From an uncultured Sutterella sp. (GTDB taxonomy: Bacteria; Pseudomonadota; Gammaproteobacteria; Burkholderiales; Burkholderiaceae_F): a DNA stretch of 17,415 nt. A model generated the notes under the pieces. The model saw only the letters and a program-made list of their open reading frames with translations. It was not told where the DNA came from and did no database searches. The DNA is taken from positions 1 to 17,415 of the forward strand of contig CAAECY010000118.1 of assembly GCA_900754475.1 (NCBI GenBank), written 5' to 3'. Both the position numbers and the translations under genes were made by a program. Below are positions 6,262-13,648 of the stretch, in pieces (position 1 is the first letter of the stretch; each line of letters opens with the position of its first letter).

Positions 6262-8745
6262 TCAATACCGATACCGTGCGAAACAGCGGTTGGCATGCTG
6301 ACAATACCTGCAAGCCTCTTCGCCCGACTCGGAAACATCGAAGCCGTCGAGGACCGCCCTGAACGGGATGTAACGCTCCAAAAGCAGCAACGGATCGGCC
6401 CCGTCGGTCAGCTTCCCGCAGTGTTCGAGCGTGTCGTCGGTCAGTCTTTTGTAATGAGAGGCTCCGAAGTTTTTACATTGTTCGCGCGCACTGGCGGAGA
6501 GCGCGGGATAGTGCCAGAAGATGACGCCCGCGGCTTTGTCTGCGGATTCGCCATCGCGCTGCATCCTTACGGCGATGGCTTGCGACAACAGGAAATTCAG
6601 CGCGAACCGATCGGAGTACCCCGAGCTCGCGGCGAGCCCGCAGTCGTACCAGAGTCGCAGACTTCCGTGCGGGCACGCCTTCTCCGCAAGCCTCAGTTCG
6701 GGCGGACACGTTTCGCCGCACGTCGTTCGCACCGCCTGCGTGATCGCCCGATCGTCGGGCACGGGCTCCGCCTCGATCGCGGGCGCATTCGCGCCGCGTA
6801 CGAGAAGATCTTCGGCAACCTCGACTTTCACGCCGCGCGCGGCAAGGCGCTGAAGGTACACCGAAGGGGACACGTCTTTCCCGTTGAGTTTCGCGATCCA
6901 CGAGAGAACGAGCTTCGAATGGGTTTGTGCCGCATGGAAGAGGTAGCGGTTGGCGAGCACGTTGCACCTGAGGCGGTGAAAGAGCTCTTCCCGACGACGG
7001 GCCGCAGCCCCCGTCAACTGCGTGCGCTCCAGGAAGGATTCCGTGAGCGGCCAAAGCAACCTGCCCGATCGGCCGGGCAGCGATTGTCCGTCGCAACAGC
7101 AGAGAAAGAGTTCCCGGTCGCCGCCGAAATACTCGGACTCGACGAGTACGGCTTCAATGTCGGAGAGCGAACGCACGGGGCCGAGCTCCGCCTCCCCCTC
7201 TTCCTCGTCGGGGCGCCTTCCGCCCAGGTAGAACTTGACGGCCGAGGCGATGTGTTCGAGCGGACATTTGACGAGCGACGCGGAAGGCGCGTTGAGACGC
7301 TGCAGGAACGTTTCCAGCACCGCCTCTTCCTCTTTCTCCACGCGCACCCGCCCGGCACGCTCGCGAAGGAGATTGCGCAACCGTTCGAAATGCTCCAGAA
7401 GGTCGACGTTTTTATCGTTGTAGGAGAAAAGTTCCCGAGCGGCGCGCCGCATGACGCGAAGCGCTGCGATCAGGCGTCGAATATCCCGTACGGGCGTATT
7501 GAAGACGTCGATGGATCCCAGAATCCAGCGGAGATAATTCTCCCATCGAGACGGCTCTTCCTGCGCCTCCATGAATTTGTAAATCTTCTCAACACGCTCG
7601 AGACGCTCCTCCCAGTCCTCGATCGTGCGGCAGTCGGAAAAGTAGTCTTCGACCTTGTCGAACGTTTCGAAAGCGCTCGGCCCGTCCGGATCTTCCGCGG
7701 ACTCGTCGGCCCAGCCCGTAGCCAGGCAACGGCGCACCGTATCGGTGTCGAGGACGAGCTCTTCGCGGATCGGATCCCACATCGAGTAAAGCCCCCAGAC
7801 GTAGCGTCCGACGGGATAGGAAAGCAAACGCGCTTTCTCCTCCTTCCTCGGGAAGAAAGGTTCGAGCATCTTCGCCGTGGTTTCCGCGAAGGGCGCCATC
7901 GGCACGATCGATCGAACGTGCTTGCGCACGTACGCAACCATGGAGAAGAGGTCGCCGAACTTCAGGATGCGTTCGGTCGTGCCCGGGGAAACGGGATTCC
8001 CGACCGTTTCGGGATCGACGGGGAGGCCCGCGAAGCGCGGATTGCGCTCCCACACCTCGTAACACTCCGCGTGTTCGGGCTCGAACGCATTGAGATACGC
8101 GACGGGGACGCCCGTTCCCGCCAGCGCGTCGAGAAGCCTGGCCTGCAAAGGTCGAACGTAGTAAAACCCTTGCAGAAAGACGGCGGAAAACCGACCGATC
8201 GGCGGTTTGCCGGGATCGGTGTGAGCCCGAGCGATGCGTCGGGCGAACTGCGAGGGGTCGCTCCAGGTCGCAAGCTCCTTCATCAGCAGCGGCACGCCGC
8301 TGTCTTCATTGGCAATGAAGACTTCGTAGATACGCGCGAAGAGCGCCTCTTCGGGCGTGGATTCCGGAAGAGCCCACGGGGTGACGCCGATTTCGGCCAG
8401 AAGTCTCAGACCTTGGAGCACTTCGCCGCGGTTGTTGCGAAACGCCCGACGCAGCGCTTCGCCGCCGGGCTGCCCCGACTGCTCCCACGCGGAATCGATA
8501 AGACCGCTCAGAAGAATGTGCTGCAGGAGCGAACGCTCGGAAGAGAACCAGTCGGGAAGGAGTTCCTTGAGGAGTGCGAACACGAACACGCCTTTCGGGG
8601 ACGAAGGCGTCGTGAGGCGCCGCTTCTCATAGAGGCGCGCCATGCCCTTTTGGGCGGTCACAACCAGGGCCTCGGCCCCGTAATTCATCGCTTCCGAAAA
8701 AAGCGCTTTGGGGTGTCTATAGCGAACGATCTTGGGTTTTGTCAT
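6262..8745 (-). CDS. AddB/RecC-like subunit with Fe-S cysteine motif, apparently lacking nuclease and ATPase sites
   Basis: 827 residues. The ATG at 8745 overlaps the stop of the upstream helicase gene as TAATG, with GGAG just before it, so translation is coupled. Similarity to AddB/RexB proteins is at the level of pattern: a VFLQGFYY strand (189-196, like the LxGF motif), LFLCCCDGQSLPG (547-559, like the GLxDGxFP motif), then KLVLSWIAKLNGKDVSPS (611-628, like the helicase-type motif before the nuclease). The C-terminus carries Cys812-x2-Cys815-x5-Cys821, the classical iron-sulfur motif of AddB, Cas4, Dna2 and Exo5, with Cys702 in a LWYDC context as a plausible first ligand. Only about 110 residues separate Cys702 and Cys812, much less than in AddB, and no D/E-x-K nuclease motif is visible there. 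No Walker A exists at the N-terminus. I infer a structural, DNA-handling partner of the adjacent helicase. Confidence 0.72.
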   Translation of the reverse strand: MTKPKIVRYRHPKALFSEAMNYGAEALVVTAQKGMARLYEKRRLTTPSSPKGVFVFALLKELLPDWFSSERSLLQHILLSGLIDSAWEQSGQPGGEALRRAFRNNRGEVLQGLRLLAEIGVTPWALPESTPEEALFARIYEVFIANEDSGVPLLMKELATWSDPSQFARRIARAHTDPGKPPIGRFSAVFLQGFYYVRPLQARLLDALAGTGVPVAYLNAFEPEHAECYEVWERNPRFAGLPVDPETVGNPVSPGTTERILKFGDLFSMVAYVRKHVRSIVPMAPFAETTAKMLEPFFPRKEEKARLLSYPVGRYVWGLYSMWDPIREELVLDTDTVRRCLATGWADESAEDPDGPSAFETFDKVEDYFSDCRTIEDWEERLERVEKIYKFMEAQEEPSRWENYLRWILGSIDVFNTPVRDIRRLIAALRVMRRAARELFSYNDKNVDLLEHFERLRNLLRERAGRVRVEKEEEAVLETFLQRLNAPSASLVKCPLEHIASAVKFYLGGRRPDEEEGEAELGPVRSLSDIEAVLVESEYFGGDRELFLCCCDGQSLPGRSGRLLWPLTESFLERTQLTGAAARRREELFHRLRCNVLANRYLFHAAQTHSKLVLSWIAKLNGKDVSPSVYLQRLAARGVKVEVAEDLLVRGANAPAIEAEPVPDDRAITQAVRTTCGETCPPELRLAEKACPHGSLRLWYDCGLAASSGYSDRFALNFLLSQAIAVRMQRDGESADKAAGVIFWHYPALSASAREQCKNFGASHYKRLTDDTLEHCGKLTDGADPLLLLERYIPFRAVLDGFDVSESGEEACRYCQHANRCFARYRY

Positions 8746-11700
8746 TACAGCTCCATGAGTTTCGTCCACGACATCTGCACCTCCGGGCGGTTTTCAAGCA
8801 GAACCGTCAGGCGCCGACGGGCTCGCGTCAACGCCACGTAGAGAAGACGCGCCTCGTCGCGCGCTATGGCGTCGCACTCCGCACTGATGATTTCGTAATA
8901 AACAGTGTTGAGAAGCAAATAGTTCTCCGACTGCCCCGGTTTTGGGTCGGGCCGCTTCTTCCAATGCGAAGTGGCCCATCCGACCCTCACCGTACCGTCT
9001 TTTTCCGCGACCACCACTTCGGGGCTCTCCGGATACCAGTAAAAGTCCTTGCTCGTATAGGGGAGAAATACCGTATCGAATTCGAGGCCCTTCGCCTTGT
9101 GAACGGTCATGGCTTCGACGCGCACGCCGACCGCCCGATCGTCGAATTCGGGATAGAGCGTATCCTCGGACCTGTTCGTGCGAATCGAGAGCTCGAGGAA
9201 GCGGCAGGCGTCCGAGAGCGTCGCCCCGTCGGCGGAAAAACGCTTGGACAAGAGTTCGAGAACCTTGTTGAGATTCAATCGATAGAATTCCGCCTCGTAT
9301 TTCGCCTCAGCCTTCACCTCAAGAGCGCAGGCCGTCGAGCCGGGTTTGCGGCGTACAAGCCTCTCGACCCGAGCCGCAGGATCGAAACGCTCGACGAGCC
9401 GCTCGACGAACGGGAAAAATACGTCGTACTTCACGTCGCGAACCAAAGTCGTCCACCCGTTGAGCTCCGACAACTCCCTCAGGTAGGCGAGAATGCGCGC
9501 CTCGTCGCCCTCAAAGCCCGCCACCGTCTCGGGATCGGGGCGGTGCGCCGCATAGGGCGTCATAAAGGCATTCCAGAGAGCCCGCGTGTCGTAAGGCCTC
9601 AGAAGAGCGGCAAAAACGGCGACAAGATCGAGCACGGGAGCGCTGCGGAAGAAGTCTCCGTCGGTTTTCCCGTAGCAACGAATCCCGTTGTCGGCGCACA
9701 GCCTTGCAAAACGCTTCACGTCGTTGTTCGTGCGCGCGAGCATGCAGACCGTCGCCGCTTTTTGCGTGCTGCGGGCATCGTCGACCAGTTCGCGCAACCT
9801 GCGCATCACGTATGCGTCGTATTGCGCCCGACTGTCAAAATTGCAACGCACCACGTCGAGTCGGCCCCGCATCGAAAGCGCCGAGACCGCATCCGTGTTC
9901 CATTGCAAGAGGCCCTTCTCGCCCCAACCCTCGAAAAAACCGTTCAGTTTGTTCACGATGTCGGGGCTCGTTCGGTAGTTCTTAACGAGTTCGCTCTGCA
10001 AAATCGACTCGGGCTCGATGTTGTTTTTCGCCAGCTGCTCTTCGAGCGCCGCAAAGGCGGACTCCTCCGCACCGCGGAAGCGATAGATGCTCTGCTTGAC
10101 GTCCCCGACGGCGAAAAGCCGGCAACCCATGGCGCGCTGCAGCCACGCAACGGTCTTGATCTGCCCCAGATCCGTATCCTGAAACTCGTCGATGAAGAGG
10201 TACCGAAGCTTTTTGCGGTGCAGGACCCGAAGGTCGAGCTGTGCAAGGGCGAGCGCCCCGGCCTGAATGTCGTCGACCTCGAAGGCGTTGGACGCCTCCT
10301 TGAGAGCGCGATAGCGCGCTTCGGCCTTGCGAACGATCTCGACGACCACCTTGTTGACCACGTCGCTGTCGCTTCCCGGTTCCCGTCCGCTACCGTAATC
10401 GGCCGCAATCAGGCTCTCGTCGAAATAGCCGTAATTGTGAAGCGTGTCGAGAATCTCGCGCACGATGTCGACGTAGTTGTAATCGGCAATGACGTACTTT
10501 CGGAGGTAATGACCGCCGTTTCGTCGATAGTGAGCGTCGAGCAGATCGCGGATGATTTGATCTTTTTCGTACTGAAAGCTCACGACCCGCGCACCGACGC
10601 CGTACCCGAGGGCAGCGCCCTCCGTTCGAACAACGTCGAGGAAAAACGTGTCGATCGTTCCGAGTTCGAGTTCGCCGAGCTCTTCTAGGATCGAGAGCCA
10701 GCGGGCGTTGCCCGTCAACTCGTACATGTCGGTCATGCGCTTCTGGAGCTTCCCGAGCATGCTGTCCGTCGCTTTGTTCGTGAAGGTGATCATCCCGACG
10801 TCCGAGGGGCGCAACGTCGGATCGGTCGCGAACAAATACGTGATGCGGTCGATCATGACCGTGGTCTTCCCCGTCCCCGCACTCGCGCGCACGATGATGT
10901 GGCGGTCGGCGGGGGCGTGCTCGATCGCGTATTGCTCCGGGTTGAAGAAGGGCGCCGCCTCGGAGAGACGTCGCATGTCGTCGTCCGTCACGTCGTCTGG
11001 CTTCCCGTCGACGATCGAAAACGGCCGGATGAAGTCGTCGATCCCGTAGACCGCAACGCGACCGCGGCTTTGAGCTTCCAAGTCCGAAAAACGCCCGGGC
11101 GTTTTCGTGAAAAGGAAAATTCGAACGCCGCGCTTCACGAGACGAGCAAGCTCCGAGGGATCGGACCGATCGGCCTCGTCTCCCGCCAGGAGCAGCGAAT
11201 AGCGGGGATCTTTCGCCCCTGCCGTCGCGTGTTCCGGCTCGCGTTGCCCCGCGCCGCACGCTTCCGTCGGTATGCGGAAAACGCTCCGATCGAAGGCTTT
11301 CCTCGTTGCGAGCGTCTCGGCAAGACGGTCCCAGTTCCGAGAAAGATCCGCATACGCCACACAGAAACTCGTGTGAGCGACTTCGTTTCGGGTTCCGGGA
11401 ATACGCGTTCCGCCCTCGACCGCGAGCACCCTCGGATTGTTCGCGTCAAGCTCGCGCACGTCGATCCAGCCCGCGAGGTCGATTTGCACCGTTTCGGGCG
11501 GGTTCGCGATCGCCTCTGCGGGATCGCAGTCGAGAAGATGCGCGGCAACGAAGACGTGCGGCAGTTCTCCCGCCTCGGCGCGGCGAGCGAGTTTCGCGCA
11601 TTCGATCCGCAGGTGCCGGACCGCGGTCGCCGTGCACTTCACGTCGATCCACCAGCCCTTGTAAATGATGTCGTACCGATCTCCTTCGTTCGCAGGATAG

Positions 11701-11906
11701 ATCGTGTCGTCGAGAGCGACTGCGAGTCCCTTCTCCTTCGAGAGAAAACGCTGAAGAGCGATTTCGCCGAGACGACCGATGAAATTGTTCGAAAGCGCCT
11801 CTTCGAACGCCTCCGTCCCACCCGCCGATTGGGTTTTCGTCGAGGCAACCGCCTTGGCAAACTCCAGCGCTTTCTGCGCATCGGCACGGGTAAGTCGAAT
11901 TTTCAT
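8745..11906 (-). CDS. PD-(D/E)XK nuclease fused to UvrD/AddA-like SF1A helicase
   Basis: 1053 residues from ATG 11906; no clear Shine-Dalgarno is visible. Residues about 40-125 look like a PD-(D/E)XK nuclease: Glu48 in GRLGEIA, Asp79 in DRYDI, and Asp88-Val-Lys90 in WWIDVKCT. A linker with alternating strands and helices follows (235-300). The helicase is complete: Walker A ASAGTGKTT (341-349), motif Ia TFTNKAT (374-380), Walker B FIDEFQD (571-577), motif III GDVKQSIYRFRG (601-612), motif IV KNYRT (642-646), motif V TVHKAKGLEF (934-943) and motif VI YVALTRARRRL (1023-1033). Classical AddA and RecB carry their nuclease at the C-terminus; here the protein ends about 20 residues after motif VI and the nuclease is N-terminal. 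With the coupled AddB-like gene it should form a helicase-nuclease complex acting on DNA ends, either in repair or in degradation of invading DNA. Domains are confident; the biological role is inferred. Confidence 0.85.
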   Translation of the reverse strand: MKIRLTRADAQKALEFAKAVASTKTQSAGGTEAFEEALSNNFIGRLGEIALQRFLSKEKGLAVALDDTIYPANEGDRYDIIYKGWWIDVKCTATAVRHLRIECAKLARRAEAGELPHVFVAAHLLDCDPAEAIANPPETVQIDLAGWIDVRELDANNPRVLAVEGGTRIPGTRNEVAHTSFCVAYADLSRNWDRLAETLATRKAFDRSVFRIPTEACGAGQREPEHATAGAKDPRYSLLLAGDEADRSDPSELARLVKRGVRIFLFTKTPGRFSDLEAQSRGRVAVYGIDDFIRPFSIVDGKPDDVTDDDMRRLSEAAPFFNPEQYAIEHAPADRHIIVRASAGTGKTTVMIDRITYLFATDPTLRPSDVGMITFTNKATDSMLGKLQKRMTDMYELTGNARWLSILEELGELELGTIDTFFLDVVRTEGAALGYGVGARVVSFQYEKDQIIRDLLDAHYRRNGGHYLRKYVIADYNYVDIVREILDTLHNYGYFDESLIAADYGSGREPGSDSDVVNKVVVEIVRKAEARYRALKEASNAFEVDDIQAGALALAQLDLRVLHRKKLRYLFIDEFQDTDLGQIKTVAWLQRAMGCRLFAVGDVKQSIYRFRGAEESAFAALEEQLAKNNIEPESILQSELVKNYRTSPDIVNKLNGFFEGWGEKGLLQWNTDAVSALSMRGRLDVVRCNFDSRAQYDAYVMRRLRELVDDARSTQKAATVCMLARTNNDVKRFARLCADNGIRCYGKTDGDFFRSAPVLDLVAVFAALLRPYDTRALWNAFMTPYAAHRPDPETVAGFEGDEARILAYLRELSELNGWTTLVRDVKYDVFFPFVERLVERFDPAARVERLVRRKPGSTACALEVKAEAKYEAEFYRLNLNKVLELLSKRFSADGATLSDACRFLELSIRTNRSEDTLYPEFDDRAVGVRVEAMTVHKAKGLEFDTVFLPYTSKDFYWYPESPEVVVAEKDGTVRVGWATSHWKKRPDPKPGQSENYLLLNTVYYEIISAECDAIARDEARLLYVALTRARRRLTVLLENRPEVQMSWTKLMEL

Positions 11907-12217
11907 GATGTTTTCAATGGGCGTGAGTGCGGATCTAGGATCTCGACCGTTGAACGGAGAAGAGCCGAATGCCGAACAAAGGGTCGGATTTTTTGATTTT
12001 AGTACGGATTCCCTTCTGCCACTGTCATACGCGCATGCCCGTACCTCCGTGAAAACCCGCTATCGACCCGCACGAACACGATGCGGGCAGGATGCGAACA
12101 CCGCGAACACCGCGGGCGCCGCGGTGCGCCGATGGCATCGATTTCGGGATGCGACGCCGGAACGCACTCTTTCGGTAGCCCTTTCTCCGATCGTCTCACC
12201 GACCTCTGGATTTTGGG
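11907..12217. other. Intergenic region between the helicase operon and the BMP gene
   Basis: This region of about 310 bp separates divergent genes. No credible ORF is present. It holds a short inverted repeat cccgca/tgcggg (12067-12072 and 12082-12087) and a GC-rich repeat-like patch around 12095-12128 (two copies of gaacaccgcg). An AT-rich patch lies at 11988-12003, where the leftward helicase promoter may lie. I could not define a convincing -35/-10 pair for the helicase operon. Confidence 0.4.
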
Positions 12218-12223
12218 TACAAT
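12218..12223 (+). promoter_or_regulatory. -10 element of the BMP lipoprotein gene
   Basis: TACAAT matches the sigma-70 -10 consensus at 5 of 6 positions, about 70 nt upstream of the GTG start. No good -35 lies 16-18 bp upstream (ctcacc region), so an activator may be needed, or the real promoter may lie elsewhere. Confidence 0.4.
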
Positions 12224-12245
12224 TGGGCACTGTGTTTACCAATTG
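12220..12245. promoter_or_regulatory. Inverted repeat overlapping the -10 and start region (possible operator)
   Basis: caattgg (12220-12226) and ccaattg (12239-12245) are exact reverse complements with a 12-nt spacer. They overlap the predicted -10 and transcription start of the BMP gene, where a repressor dimer could bind. In RNA only the right half would be intact if transcription starts near 12230, which favours a DNA-level operator over an RNA hairpin. Confidence 0.4.
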
Positions 12246-12279
12246 GCCCGCGCCGACCGCGCGGGCTCTCCCTCTTTTT
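12246..12279 (+). promoter_or_regulatory. Leader hairpin and T-tract before the BMP gene (possible attenuator)
   Basis: gcccgcgc (12246-12253) and gcgcgggc (12259-12266) form a perfect 8-bp GC stem with a 5-nt loop. After a pyrimidine stretch, five T (12275-12279) directly precede the GGAG ribosome site at 12280-12283. This resembles an intrinsic terminator in the 5' leader, although the T-tract starts 8 nt after the stem. It could also tune translation or stabilise the mRNA. Confidence 0.4.
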
Positions 12280-12292
12280 GGAGAACATAGTC

Positions 12293-13441
12293 GTGCAGAA
12301 ACGTACCGTGTTTAAGTTCGCGCTCGCGGGCGCCGCTTCCCTGATGCTCTCGGCCTGCGGCAAGGAAGAAGCCAAAACCGCAGCTCCCGCCGCCTCCGCT
12401 CCGGCTGCTTCCGGCGCGGCTCCCGCCAAGGCTAACGGCCCCCTCAAGGTGGCCTTCATCTACATCAGCCCCGTGAGCGAAGAAGGCTGGTCCTCGCAGC
12501 ACGACCACGCCCGTCGCGAGCTCGAAAAGCATTTCGGCGACAAGATTTCCGTCACCGCGATCGACAACATTCCCGACACGGCCGACGCCGAACGCGTTCT
12601 GCGCGACCTCTGCAACCAGGGGAACAAGCTCATCTTCGCGACCTCCTTCGGCTACATGAACGGCGTTCAGAAGGTGGCGCGCGAATTCCCGGACGTGAAG
12701 TTCGAACACTGCACGGGCTACCAGACCGCTCCGAACGTGGGCGTCTACATGGGTCGCTTCTACGAAGGCCGTTACCTCGCCGGTCGCCTCGCGGGTGCGA
12801 TGACGAAGTCGAACGTTCTCGGCTATGTCGCCGCCTTCCCGATTCCCGAGGTCGTCCGCGGCATCAACGCCTTCACGCTCGGCGCGCGCTCCGTCAACCC
12901 GAACGCTCAGGTTCGCGTCGTGTGGACCTCGTCCTGGTACGACCCGGGCAAGGAAAGCGACGCCGCCAAGTCCCTCACCGGGCTCGGTGCCGACATCCTC
13001 ACGCACCACACGGACTCCTCGGCCGTGGCGCTTGCCGCCGAAAAGCTCGGCGTTCAGGTGATTTCCTACAATTCGCCCATGACGAAGGCCGCTCCGACGA
13101 AGCTTCTCGGCGCGTCGGTTCCCGAATGGACCGCCTTCTACATCGATCGCGTCAACAAGGTGCTCGAAGGCACCTGGAAGTCGGAATCGGTCTGGAACGG
13201 CGTCGCGGACAAGATGATCGACATCGTCGCCATCAACGACGCCGTCCCGCAGAGCGTGAAGGACGACGTCGCCGCCTACCGCACGAAGCTCGCGAACCGC
13301 GAATTCCATCCCTTCACCGGTCCCATCAAGTCGAACGAAGGCAAGGAAATGATCCCCGCCGGCAAGACCGCGACCGACAAGGAACTGCTGGAAATGAACT
13401 GGCTCGTCGAGGGCGTCGTCGGGAAGCTGCCGCAGAATTAA
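12293..13441 (+). CDS. BMP-family ABC transporter substrate-binding lipoprotein (PnrA/TmpC-like)
   Basis: 382 residues. The GTG at 12293 is chosen over the in-frame TTG at 12278 because GGAG sits 9 nt upstream and because it gives a typical lipoprotein signal: basic MQKRTVFK, a hydrophobic core, and lipobox LSAC with Cys22 as the lipidated residue. An Ala/Pro-rich linker (about 26-48) is followed by the BMP fold: LKVAFIYISPVSEEGWSSQH (51-70), NKLIFATSFGYM (111-122), GADILTHHTDSSA (232-244) and SVWNGV further on. BMP proteins such as PnrA and TmpC bind nucleosides for ABC import; related proteins serve other ligands, so the substrate is only an inference. Codon use is strongly optimised, suggesting high expression. 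No permease or ATPase gene is in the window, so the transporter is elsewhere or this is an orphan copy. It has its own promoter region and terminator. Confidence 0.9.
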   Translation: MQKRTVFKFALAGAASLMLSACGKEEAKTAAPAASAPAASGAAPAKANGPLKVAFIYISPVSEEGWSSQHDHARRELEKHFGDKISVTAIDNIPDTADAERVLRDLCNQGNKLIFATSFGYMNGVQKVAREFPDVKFEHCTGYQTAPNVGVYMGRFYEGRYLAGRLAGAMTKSNVLGYVAAFPIPEVVRGINAFTLGARSVNPNAQVRVVWTSSWYDPGKESDAAKSLTGLGADILTHHTDSSAVALAAEKLGVQVISYNSPMTKAAPTKLLGASVPEWTAFYIDRVNKVLEGTWKSESVWNGVADKMIDIVAINDAVPQSVKDDVAAYRTKLANREFHPFTGPIKSNEGKEMIPAGKTATDKELLEMNWLVEGVVGKLPQN

Positions 13442-13443
13442 CC

Positions 13444-13495
13444 TCGGAGGGCCCGACCGAATCGCCCGATCTACACAGAGGTCGGGCCCGTCCGA
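13444..13495 (+). terminator. Long GC-rich hairpin just after the BMP gene
   Basis: gggcccgacc (13449-13458) pairs perfectly with ggtcgggccc (13480-13489), and the stem extends through tcgga/tccga with one bulge. It starts 3 nt after the stop codon and has no T-tract, so it may be a 3'-end stabiliser working with the terminator that follows. Confidence 0.5.
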
Positions 13496-13507
13496 GCCTT
13501 ATGGCGG

Positions 13508-13543
13508 AAAAAGGCCGTGCTCCGGTTGGAGTGCGGCCTTTTT
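13508..13543. terminator. Strong bidirectional intrinsic terminator of the BMP gene
   Basis: aaaaaggccg (13508-13517) pairs with cggccttttt (13534-13543), with an inner ctcc/ggag stem. The T-tract at 13539-13543 is continued by ctt. The A-run on the 5' side makes it work on both strands. This is the best terminator in the window. Confidence 0.85.
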
Positions 13544-13636
13544 CTTGGGCCCCGCGCGATAGAAGTCTCGGAAAACTCCCGAAAAGCGAAGAACCCTTCA
13601 AGCTGCTAAGCTGCGCTCCAAAGGGACTTTCATTTC

Positions 13637-13643
13637 GAGGAGA
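13637..13643 (+). promoter_or_regulatory. Ribosome binding site of the HNH gene
   Basis: GAGGAGA lies 5 nt before ATG 13649 and fixes that start. No clear promoter is seen between 13544 and 13636, where a tandem aagctgct/aagctgcg repeat (around 13600-13616) is the only feature noted. Confidence 0.65.
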
Positions 13644-13648
13644 CGCGG

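Noticed and set aside
6211..8841. 876-codon plus-strand ORF opposite the AddB-like gene
   Set aside because: Antisense shadow of a high-GC gene; Arg/Gly/His-rich with no motif, while the minus strand has recognisable family motifs.
8739..10688. 649-codon plus-strand ORF opposite the helicase
   Set aside because: Antisense shadow of the helicase, whose motifs Walker B to VI lie in exactly this region.
8745..11906. Calling the helicase gene addA or recB, or the pair Gabija (UvrD-like GajB)
   Set aside because: The nuclease is N-terminal and the partner is AddB-like, with no TOPRIM/ABC ATPase as in GajA, so a standard symbol would mislead.
12236..13309. 357-codon minus-strand ORF opposite the BMP gene
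   Set aside because: Shadow of a strongly codon-biased lipoprotein gene; no ribosome site and an unnatural Gly/Val/Arg-rich composition.
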